Shown: piece by piece, positions 11,210 to 21,482 of the stretch | Layout: every line of letters starts with the position of its first letter | Position numbering within the stretch: the stretch's first letter is position 1 | Position numbers and translations under genes: made by a program | Assembly (NCBI GenBank): GCA_965230195.1 | Contig: OZ245997.1 | Coordinates: 1,550,001-1,614,000, forward strand | Reading direction: 5' to 3' | Source: Putridiphycobacter sp965230195 | GTDB lineage: Bacteria; Bacteroidota; Bacteroidia; Flavobacteriales_D; Crocinitomicaceae | Length of the DNA: 64,000 nucleotides | The notes under the pieces: generated by a model | The model's database searches: none | What the model was told of the DNA's origin: nothing | What the model saw: only the letters and a program-made list of their open reading frames with translations

Positions 11210-14179
11210 CTACGTCGTCCCCAAGGAACTGTCGTCTTCAAAAGTGCTCCTCTTGCTTGCCTGCTTCATGAAATCGAGCAACGGTACCATCTTCGGTTGA
11301 ATGATGATCACATCCCCAGAAACCAAGTTGTACTAAGGCGCTGAGAGTGAGACAGACATGAATGGAAAAGTGTGAGATATCACTTGATAGGGCGTTGACT
11401 GTGCAAAAATGTCACATGTCACGACAGTTGGTTCCAAAGTTACGAGCTTTGAGGCCGTCAGTTCCAAGTCTTTATGACACCTGGCGATCTCTTTGGCTCG
11501 CTCGATGACGGTCCGAAACGATGTCTTGTGACCCACATACAGACTTCCAACGTACTCGAGGTCGACTTTGAGTGGATCATAGAACTTAAAAAACAACAGT
11601 AATTCCTTGGGCTGAATTTCATGCAGCATCGTTTCTCCGGGACGAGGAAGTTCCAGAAAAACATTCACAACAAACAGAGCGTTGCTCCTCTTGTCATTGG
11701 ACCTTGTGAGGTCTCTGATCGAATACAACGACAGCAGTTTTTTGTTGGACTGCGCCAGTGGTGGAAAGATCTTGCCGAGTTTGGCACATTCCTCAGAGTC
11801 GCAGTTCCAAAGCCAGTATCTCTGAGCGGATGGCGAGACCTTGAAATCCGTGGCAATCTGGACAGCAATAGCGCCAACCGCTCAGAAAAGACAAAACGCA
11901 ATAGACGCACACACCGTGCTTCGAAACTCTTCGAAATCGGCATTCTTTGGCATTCGGTATCTCTTAACGTTGTCCAGATCGACAAGCTCCGTGATCTTTC
12001 GAGAGACGGAGGGTTTGTGGAAATCGTATTCGGCGGCAACGTTGATGACGACGTGTGCATTTGCTGTCATCCTTTCGTTCAGATCCCTCTCCCTTTCAAG
12101 GAGATCGGCCTGACACCATCATCGATGATGCGCATACAGATGCCCTCGGCTATACCTCGAGTTGTCGTCGAATGGACTGTGCGATGTCATCGCGTCCCGT
12201 TTCCCACATGATCTGAGCCTTGTCCGCGTTTCGGACATAGATCAAGGCCGAAACCGTAGAACGTGCATCGTCTGCAAGGAACACAACCAAAACCCTAGTC
12301 GGATGTGCTCAGATGTATCGGTGACGGACTTTCGTGGGGACGAAGCGCTTCATCTTCGTCGACCTGATCCACGAGCTCATCCTCAAACCTGAACCATCTG
12401 TTTTCTCTCTTTATATAAATTGCGTGGTTTCCTTGAAGACGATTCACGAACACAGCGTGAAGATTGTAACCGTTCCTAATGGACGAGGAAGTAGCGGCCG
12501 GTGCAAAGAAACGCTTTCCTCCGTAATCCAGATTCAAATCATCTGACAAACTCATGGGCACTTCTCCATCATCGACCTACCATCAAACAATGACGTGACG
12601 TATGGATGGGCATAGAGTGAGGGAGAGTGCACCCAATACCTCTTCAGGGAATTCCGAAGACGTCTGTGGGGTATGAAGCTGAAAGTGCAGAATGGATGGC
12701 AACGTGTCGAACAGCTTATACCGATGCTCGTTCTTAACGGAAGAATCTCAGTGGAGAGAACATAACATGAGGGGACGTGTCGTTTTACTTGTGGGCCTTC
12801 TACTTTCGTCACTTTGCACCTGCGTTCAAGGGCATCATAGATATCTTTGCATCCAGAAACGTCCAAATCGATGTGTTTAAACGTCTCTGGTATGGTCTCT
12901 GACTCTCCCGACGAACTCTCGACGTAAGTAAAGCATCTCCCTTCAAAAAGATTTGGAACAACGCTTTCAACATTCGAACCCTAGAAGCAGGAGATGTTCG
13001 ATGATGGGACAGCCAGTGGAAGGATGTGCTCTTACGATGAGCTCCAGCATAAGCTTGTCGATGAGATTGGAGAGGATCTTTTTCGAATCGCTGTTGTCCA
13101 GAACCTCCACAATTTCTGTGGTGTTCGCTGTGGAGTTCTGATACTGAAGCTAAGAGACAGACGCATTGTGATCACCTTGCAAAATGTCAGATCACACATA
13201 GGTCACACAAACCTTGAAAAAGAGACGCCTCAACGCGTGCGGTAATCGAGTACCCGTGGACACGGTCTCGACGCTGTCTACGTTATAGATCGCCTTCACA
13301 AGATGGGTCAGTAGAAGAGTGTGGGACAGTGGGTTAGTTACTTTTCGGAGATAGGGAAGATGAAAAAGAGCTTGTATTACAGCATTCAGTCCTGGAGTGT
13401 CATCTTTGGCAGTCAGTCCAATGAAACCAGTCTCATTTCTTGGAATGTGTTGCGGGATCACAGTCAAGTGCACACGGAAAACGGCTGCGTCTTTGGCCAG
13501 GAATCCATATTCCGCATCCTGAAATTCGTGGACGGGAGCAATCTGTGTGAATCCCCAATCCGGGAATCGCTTAGAGAAGACATGCTGCGTCTCTACACAC
13601 CATCAGAGTTCATAGTATTGGAATACGATCTCTCTCTCCCATACCTAACGTAATGGAACGCTCCGGGTACTTCTGGTTGACGACCGTGAGCTCAAATTTC
13701 ACTCTGGGGTTCAAGAATTCAGGTGTGAAGTGGGCATGTCTAAAACAGAGATATGCCGCGACGGTATTCGTCCGACTCGTGCCCCTGTTATCATTCCCTC
13801 TGGGGAAAACCAGCAATCTCCTGGAAACAGTATCTTGAAAAGGTGTTGGGTAAGAGGGCTGACGGACCAATTGTAGGTACCGATCTCGAACTCTTCCGAC
13901 AGAACACGTCGCTCTTTGATATGTGAGAATTTACGTATTGTCCACTGCACGTCACAAACGACGTCGTTGTCTAGACAGTGTCGTTTTGCAAAGGGCTGTG
14001 CGACTTACGGTGTAGGTCCCAGTAAAGTTAGTCGAAGAACCCGAAATGGACCCTGTTGTCGGAAATGTTGTATGATGGGCTGGTGGTGGTCAAGGTTGCG
14101 CACCCGTATCAAAGGGCACGCGTGCTGAGGAGATTGAGAAGCTGCTGCTCCTCGACAACGGTGTCAGTGGAACACTCAT
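11210..14179 (-). CDS. USP7/UBP12-like MATH-USP protein, predicted catalytically inactive
   Basis: Exons: 14179-14104, 14052-14009, 13944-13868, 13820-13645, 13592-13342, 13293-13213, 13149-13036, 12980-12789, 12732-12640, 12576-12342, 12271-12156, 12109-11915, 11857-11384, 11332-11210; 2247 nt, 748 aa. The N-terminal MATH domain reads TWTIRKFSHIK, then GTYNWRLLVFPRGND and FPDWGFTQIAP. The USP fold follows: NETGFIGL, LFHLPYLRKAIYNVDS, HIDLDVSGCKDIYDAL, LPSILHFQL, YNLHAVFVNRLQGNHAIYIK and NRWFRFEDELVDQ. The C-terminal part covers the first ubiquitin-like region (LLLFFKFYDPLKVDLEYVGS), but the usual last 300-400 residues are missing. The Cys box, normally GATCYMNS, is DDTPGLNA, so the nucleophile is proline. 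The MQHDVQEL block is also gone. His is retained, Asp partly. Confidence 0.88.
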
Positions 14180-14665
14180 ACCAGACGACGAGGTGGTTTC
14201 ACAACGTCCCCTGCGCTTGTTTTGGATTCTATACCAATACCCTCACAGATATCGCTCGAATTTCTAGATTGGTCTACTTTATGGACCGAAGGGCAACGAA
14301 CGTATTTGCCAACCGTTTCCTTACGGAACTGGTCTGCGACGCGCGGAAGGAAACTCAATCGACGTTAAGCAATGATTTCGAACAGCATCCTAACGCCGTT
14401 TCCATGCACATGGCAGATGAATGGCGGTTAGTCTATGATGAAATGTTCAAGAAGCACATTAAGGCCATTTGTACCTTCCCTCTGCGGAGGTTAAGGCCGG
14501 ATAGCGTGCGATTTGCTGATACCTAAACGAAGCTTTGTTGTCTTCTATTTAGAGACATCGTTTTCGCCCGAGCTAGAGTTCAAGAACGAGAGTCGGAAAG
14601 GCTATTACCGAGTCTTTAGTTTTTGAAATCGCTCGGTACAATTGCGAGGACGGCCACTCGGCAAG
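14180..14665. other. divergent upstream region
   Basis: Separates the start of the USP-like gene (minus) from the start of the hypothetical gene at 14666 (plus), so both promoters should be here. Open frames on the plus strand (14056-14526) are antisense to, or upstream of, the USP start and resemble nothing known. Confidence 0.35.
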
Positions 14666-15710
14666 ATGCGACAATTTCTTCCACGGATCTTCAGGAGCAA
14701 AGAAAACAAAAATGAAAACGTCCGGAAGTCGAAAAATGTCGCTTACTTTACCGAGCCAGAGGATAAAGAAAAACAGAGAAAAGCGTGGACGCTCAGAATT
14801 CTCAAGAAGCATCGGGCGCACCGAAATGCCAAGAGAGACGTGAAGGTTGCGCCGGAAGTTGTGATGACGACGCACAGTGTGCGTAGACACCGCAGACCCA
14901 ATATCTCAACAACGCAACGCAAACTTGCAGCCTCTCAAAAACGTCTCCGTCATTTGCAACAAGTCGCCGACGCCAAAGAAGAGCATCCCGAAGGCCATGT
15001 AGCGAGAACCCGTACATTGCCGACAGCAAACAAGCTTCATGCGCATCCCAATGAGCAAGGCATGTCCAAGTGTATTCTCATGGACTGAACTCAACTGTCA
15101 TGTCTTCTGCGATTCAGAACGGTCGTCTTTCGAGAGCGGCATGTGCGTGAGAAGAACGAAAACCGGTTCGGCTTTTCTCATGAATAACGAAAAGGGTAGT
15201 GCCAGTATTGAGGTGGAGTTTACGGATGAAGGCGAGGATCTCTCGACGGGTTGCCGCAAAGGAACGCGATTTCCACTGACGTTTCAATCGCCGCCGCCAC
15301 ATGGGCATGATGAAGAAGACATCAAGGTCGCATGGAAAGACGCGTCGTCGCGATTAGATGATGACACACTCCCGCGACTACGCACCGTTCTCTCGGGATG
15401 CAGTAGCACAACAACATCTTTTAGAGACGGATCGAAGGCAACAGAGAATACAGAATGGGAATCTGTCGCCGAATCGACCGACGAAGCGACAGCGGCATGG
15501 TTCGATTTTCATCGCGAGCAAATGCTTGCAAAGCTGCAAGGAATGAAAATGGAAGAAGCTCCCCAAAGTCAAGACTTCATGTCAAAAAGAGCGCTGAGAA
15601 TTGTGACGAAGACTCCCAACAGAATCCCGCGTCATCGTCAAGGACAGCCGGCTTGTCTCCCTCCCATCAGTCCAGCCACTGCCAGAGAACAGAAACTCTC
15701 TTGCTACTAG
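14666..15710 (+). CDS. hypothetical basic/Ser-Thr-rich protein
   Basis: Not recognised. Best in-frame model: exons 14666-14998, 15027-15069, 15118-15710 (969 nt, 322 aa). The first part is very basic (RILKKHRAHRNAKRDV, RRHRRPNISTTQRKLAA). The second is acidic to Ser/Thr-rich (SIEVEFTDEGEDLSTG, then ATENTEWESVAESTDEATAA), with a basic C-terminus. No transmembrane segment and no domain stands out. The charge pattern suggests a nucleic-acid-binding or scaffold protein, but that is only a guess. The first intron in this model is just 28 nt; the second is 48 nt with a clean TTCAG acceptor. If the small intron is wrong, the two open frames belong to separate genes. Confidence 0.4.
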
Positions 15711-18700
15711 AGAATGGCAGCGTAAACACCCTGTCCTCAGAACCTCGCTGACGACTCCCCTGTCACGTCCTCGTTGATGAACGCATGCATCTTCGTGTTT
15801 CATGTCTACCTATTTACTCTATATGAATTAATTATCTGGCAACTAAGCATCCACCCCTATAAGGACAATCAATGCTTACAAGTTTCTGTCCGATAAGTCC
15901 ATGAATTGCAATATCCATGTATGGCATCACAATAAACTGACCTCATTGCTACGCTTATGCGTTGCCGGAGACTCAAATCATTGATATCAATTGGTAATTC
16001 TTCTAATAAGAATGCCTGAGTTTTTGTGACGCATTATGACAGGCAGTGATCCGCAGGATATCGCATCATCATGTGATTCCCAACGTAACATTACTGGCCC
16101 CCAATCCTCTTTCCTGTATACGGAATGCGGTTTTGCTCTTGAACACAACATTGTTTGCCAGAATCCGAAAGGATCCTTGACACTGTATGTACCCAGACAA
16201 CATTTTATTGACCCGAGCACTCTCTTGACATGCTTTGCTTCGATGGAAGATACGGGAGTGTTGCCATGAATAATATTGTTTCGTGTGCAACAGGTGATCT
16301 TGTGACTGCGTAGTGAAATACCGTCCGTGCTTTAGGGTCGTATGTCGAGCGGTCTGATTTTGTTGCGTCACTTCTTTTCTGTCTGTAAAATCGCTCATCG
16401 CAATTGGGTCTCTGGTACTTGTCTCTATTTCTTCATGTATAGCAGCACTCTTTTTGCAAGATATCTATGCAATAATCAATCCATGCTTCATATTCGAGCC
16501 TCTTCCTGCCGATGCACGTTTCTCAATACCGTTGAACGCTGGTTGTTATTTAAGAAGAGAAGCATGAATCCTCTTAGGTACAGCAAGCGAGCTTCCTTTT
16601 CAATACCTGGTGATAAACTAACTGCACAACAACAACAACACGACAATCTATTCGACCGAGCGTGTCACTGGGATGTGTCTGTTGGACATAGGTGCCCTGA
16701 TCAAAGGAATAGCTTGAACTGCGTTTCAATAGTTCTTCTTCGGATCGCAGCCATGTCACTCGGGACCTTTGAGTTCGTCTGTCGGTCTCGACAGGTCTCA
16801 TTTGGCTGGATCACTCACAACGCGACAATAATTGTAGCGACAGAGTTTTGCTGTGTTGTTGGCATCCTCTAATAACGCTGGCGTCTTAGAATCGACCAGA
16901 GGATGCAAAACGTTACTTGTAAGTGGTTTGGATATTTCTACGCACTCCATCTGGCAAATGCACAGGGAGCTGGCAATACTGGGCCAGTATCAGCATCTTT
17001 TCGAGCGCCGAAACTCGATATGCACGAAGAGAGGTCCAGTATTGAGCCAAACCTCTGCACTTTGCTTTTTTTCTGATATTTGAAAGATCTTCTCCGACCG
17101 ATGTGTCTGTCTACTAGCTCAACAGCATGAACTGCAAGTTTAGGATCATATGGCATTCATGCGGCCCTCGGGTAGACTTTTCGATGCTATTGTTTTGGGG
17201 CATCGAATTTCATCTCTTACTCTGCACGAGTCGGCGCCGCCACCTCTGTGTTCCAAAGATGCTTCTGGTATCCATTCCTCCGAGTTTTGACTTGTCTGCT
17301 CATGCGAGAGCCGGAGAGCGAGACTGCCTTGATCGTCTTCGATTTGGTTACCAATCTGTCATCTCGGGTACATTTGCAATCGGACGGCAATCTCCTCGTT
17401 TTCTGTATCGTTCAAATGAGTGTCTGGAAATTCTCTCCATTGACAGAGCGATTTTTTGCTGTTCGTGAGAAAACGAAGGTCTTTGCTTTGAGTGCGTCGT
17501 CCATCTATTGTCTTGCATAGTTGATATCAGGATACGCATCCGGTCTTCCTTGTCGGGTCACAACCTTGACCCATGACACGACTCCAATCGTAGAACAGAT
17601 GATCCCCTATTCCTCTTGAGGAAATGTTGATCTTCTTACCAATACATCTTCTCCTCATTCTTTCTTGACGATCAGCAGAACTTCGGCGCATTACGATCGG
17701 CATCCTGGTCACGATCTCTTCGAACTGGACCACAAGCTGGTAACGCGAACGCGAGTAGATGCAGAGAACGAACGCGTGCAGAACAAATGGAATATCTGTA
17801 TTGTGCAAGCCATAAGCACAGCGCAAAGATGTAGTCGTCGATGCATGTTCCGGCCACCGCACCCTTCAAACATTCATCCACTTTCTTGCATTCTGCGAAT
17901 CAATCTCTTCGCACGATCTCAAAACATCGATCTCGTTTCTCAGTGTCAAAAAATTGCAGCGGTTAAGGGATCAGATCAAAACATGGTTAGACATCGGATG
18001 TTTCTAGATAAGTGGTACCTGATTTGCTGCCAAAGAGATCGACACATGATCGCTCTGATCATTCAGGCAAGCAAGAGCCTGATCGTGGAGATGCGTCGTT
18101 ATTGGTTCCCACTTTGGACGCATCACCATTTCTGTCGTCTGAAGGATGGCACGGACTCCGGTGCCTGTGTCCAAAAATGCGTTCATATGAACGGCGGTAA
18201 ACGTTAATCGCCACTCCACTTGTCAGCGCATTGCGCGGCTATCGGCACTACCTTGGGAACGACGCACGTGCATCGTCAGAAATGCATGCCAGATCTTCTA
18301 TGCCTCGGAGAACATCTGAGAGCATTCGCAAAAGGACCCATGAGACAGATAGACAGACGGACTGTCGTTTTGCCAGGCTTGTCTGTTTGACATAGCTCTA
18401 TTCACCTCGACAGTTTGCCGAACGAACGTCTTTCTTTCCAGACGCAGCGCCACTCGAAGACGTGTCGACGTCGCTTGGTTAGGTAGACACACCTGCTGTA
18501 CTTACCCTGAGAAAACCGCCATCCATTCGGCAGCACGGCTCGATACTGCTCGGGTCCACACCCCTCCCTCAGTAGAATTGGGATGTCGTTGTGGGACGTC
18601 CAGATGTTTGTACCTCACCGCACATTTACTCTCTTCGGCTTATGCCGCATGCCAAGAAGCAGTGAAGAATATACAGTTAGCCTGTGTCGCCGCAAGGAAG

Positions 18701-18989
18701 CAGTGAAGAACATACAATGAGCCTGTGTCACCAGTCGCATTCCTATTTCCAGTGCTGCTCTATCGCTATGGCCGCGTACAGATTTGGAATCTGACGCAAA
18801 AAGCGGCAAAGAATGGCCGTTGCGTATTATCTGATCCGAGAAAGCCAAACAGAATACCACCCAAATCGGAGGCGGTTGGCGAACATGACCAATGATAACG
18901 TGATTTCGGCAAGCGGACTTGCAAACGCGAATTACTTCGTTTGGACTCAAACAGCTGCCTCGTGAACTGGTCCTGGTCAGGTACTACGC
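15711..18989. other. 3.3-kb stretch with no supportable gene
   Basis: The longest apparently empty stretch in the window. Open frames occur on both strands, the longest being 16342-16872 and 17665-18207 on plus and 17527-17862 on minus. None shows a motif, domain or neat splice path like those found elsewhere. The first part (15780-16600) is A/T-rich and intergenic in character. The second part (16900-18500) has a composition closer to coding DNA and may hold a diverged multi-exon gene that I could not assemble. A 40-bp tandem duplication lies at 18654-18733. Confidence 0.4.
18654..18733. repeat. imperfect tandem duplication, 2 x 40 bp
   Basis: Two adjacent 40-bp units, 18654-18693 and 18694-18733, share AGCAGTGAAGAA and GCCTGTGTC with a handful of substitutions between them. 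No further copy was seen nearby. It lies 260 bp upstream of the trypsin-ankyrin gene. It could be a remnant minisatellite or a duplicated regulatory segment. Confidence 0.7.
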
Positions 18990-21182
18990 ATGACGTTGAG
19001 AACTCTTCTTCTTCTCGTCCTGGTGTCAACATTCTGTTTGACCAACCGTTGTCAAACGGACAGGTCGACAGGTGCGTCAATCTTTTACGAAAATTTCTAT
19101 CCCTATCGAGTAAACGCATGTCTGGTTGGCTTTAGCGGCAAAGCAATCGGATACCCATACCCTTAGCAACAGGGTGGGACATATTGAGCGTGTGCGTGTA
19201 TGTTACCCGTCTAAATGTATAGGAGCATGGGACTGGACCGGATCGATTTGGCTATCTGTGTACGTTGCACATATGCCATAACGGAGAGTTTTTATGCAAT
19301 GGCGTTCTGGTGCACCACGAGATGATACTCACAGCGCAGTACTGCCTTGAGCGACTTGGTCAAGACTTTGAAAAGAGTGATATCGTGGTCAAATGTGGAA
19401 CACGTGATGAAGGAAACAAGAATCCAGTAAAAATCAAACGCTTAGATTCTGTGCCCTCAGACATGGCTCTATAGAAATCGTGCATCGCTGATATACGGCC
19501 GCATAACTGGCAACAACGTCCAACGTCCAAGGATAACGACGTTGCCTTGATCTTGATACATCTTGTGGAAGCCATGAGTATCGAAACCCCCAACCTTGCC
19601 CAGCCCGAGACGCAACACAAGCTGGAGGACAATCTCGAAGTTATTTTCTGGAAAGAGACAAGCTATGAAGATGAAAAGAGTGATCTCGAAATCAAAAGTG
19701 TGAAGAACAAGGAGCCGGGGGATTGCAACATGTCGAAGACAACACCCCTTGATACGGAAGACTACTTGTGTATGACGAATGTGGGAGATTCTTGTACAGA
19801 TCCGTCGGCAGAAGAGATGCCGAAGAAAGGCATTGCGAGGGTACTGGTGAGTACAGATTCGAGGGATCGGACAGGAAGTGGTTGGAACAAATTTGATTTG
19901 ATTTTCGGCTTCGAAGCCAAGATCAGCAAGCCATGCAATAGTAATGAGAGTCAAGAGGCCCTGTACATACCCGTTTCCAATTACACAGAATGGATACAAG
20001 ATGAAGTGCGCACTACATTGGGTCACTGTCTTGTCGATAAGCCGTGTCATGTCAGATCGATGATCTTCAGAATCCAAGTGGATGTGTTGAATCTGTTCTA
20101 TTGGATGAAGAATTACTATTCGGATGCTGCATGGATATTTTTGGCAACGACGATTTTGCGCCGCTATCTTCTTCGTCCCCTTCTCCAGAACCTGAAAAGA
20201 AGCCAGACGACGCCGTCGGTTCGGAGATTGCCCCTACGTCAGATGGGTGTTTATCTGTAAAGTCTCCATGCAGTTGTTTCACTCTACTGACCTGGATGTT
20301 GCTGCTCTCTAGGAAGAGTTGGAATGCGCTGAGATGTTTGAGGTGAGCACACACAACGAGACTGCGCAGCTCGATGAAAAAAAAAATGTGCACGGCAGGA
20401 TGAGATGATTGCCAAAGCCGTCATCGAGGATAAAGTCCCCGAGGTCATGCTTTACTTGCGTTGCAACGAAGGGTGTTCACCAAAGAATACGAGTCTGCTC
20501 CCGTTGGCAGCAGAATATGATAGCTATCAAGTCGCAGAGGTACCTCAGATGTGATCCCCGGTCTTTAGAAACGTAAACATGCCTTTGCAGATTCTGTTGG
20601 AAGCAGGTGAAGATGTCAACGTTCCTGATGCCGTGGGATTCACAGCTCTGCATTACGTCGCCCAAAACAACAGCATGAAGACGCTGCCAGTAGACCAAAC
20701 CACATGCAGCCTCCCATTTTTAACTCGAACGCGGTGCTGTGCAGGTTCTGTTGGAAAGCAATCCCGAGTTATCCCCTGCCACAACATCGAATCAGATGAC
20801 CCCCATCCATCTAGCAGCCTACTATAACAGTTCGTCTATTATTTCCGTAACACCGCATCTCAATTTTTCTTTCAAACTTACGTTCTTCTTTCAGCGTTTG
20901 GCCAAGGAGGGAGCAGACCTTAATGCCAGAACTACCGAACTCGATACTCCATTGCACCTTGCCTGTGCTTATGGCCATGTGGAAGCGGCAGAGGTTGTAT
21001 GATCTTTCATCTTTCCCGCGTTTATGTTCTTCTGCACTTAGGCGCTTCTGGATGCGAATGCACTCTGTGCTTCTCGCAATTTGATTTCGTGGACGCCGTT
21101 TGACGCGATCTGCAGAAGAGCCGATTGTAATCTCGCGACTGTCGTGAAGCTGGAGACCCTATTTGATCCGGAGTGTCATTGA
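18990..21182 (+). CDS. secreted trypsin-like pseudoprotease fused to ankyrin repeats
   Basis: Eleven exons: 18990-19071, 19136-19173, 19223-19426, 19475-20005, 20056-20256, 20313-20342, 20399-20539, 20591-20689, 20745-20846, 20895-20996, 21042-21182; 1671 nt, 556 aa, all GT-AG, introns 45-64 nt. A clear signal peptide (MTLRTLLLLVLVSTFCL) leads into a chymotrypsin-fold domain: GEFLCNGVLVHHEMILTAQY, DNDVALILI, GDSCTDPSAEEM, YIPVSNYTEWIQDE. The His of the TAAHC motif is Tyr (TAQYC). The Asp is present. The Ser box is degenerate, though a Ser lies at the expected place. After an acidic linker come ankyrin repeats: FTALHYVAQNN, MTPIHLAAYYN, LDTPLHLACAYGHVEAAEV. The two halves are joined by a phase-0 intron (20006-20055), and the ankyrin half has no good start of its own before an internal ATG at about 20131. 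Confidence 0.75.
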
Positions 21183-21482
21183 CGATTCGACAGTTGCTAT
21201 GGCAATTACTTGTTCAGAGCTTCCATGTCTCTTCTTGTTCAATTGTTCATTAATAATCTAGTTTTAATGCCGACTGTGGTCGACAGGGGCATCGCCCCAT
21301 TTCCCTTGCGTAGATTTACGTGCAAAACACTTCATGTAAGAGGCATGGATCTAGTATTATTGCCATCTGGCGTCGATCGCACTCGACTGACCAGGTAAAC
21401 AGGTAGCTTCCACGACAGGACACAGGGCGCCGTTTCCCTCGGACGATCGCCATCCGATCTCTGCCGTCTTGTCAATGGATGG
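21183..21482. other. short intergenic region
   Basis: 300 bp between the ankyrin stop and the first usable ATG of ATG4. It contains only a short open frame (21210-21398) without features. It presumably carries the 3' end of one transcript and the promoter of the next. Confidence 0.4.

Noticed and set aside
12973..12990. GGTTCGAAT resembling a tRNA T-arm
   Set aside because: It lies exactly at an exon start of the USP-like gene, and no matching A box, anticodon stem or acceptor stem could be folded around it.
17248..17520. Plus-strand frame that looks like a WD40 blade (SDGNLLVFCIVQMSVWKFSP)
   Set aside because: The resemblance is weak, the frame is isolated, there is no splice continuation, and minus-strand frames over the same bases look equally plausible.
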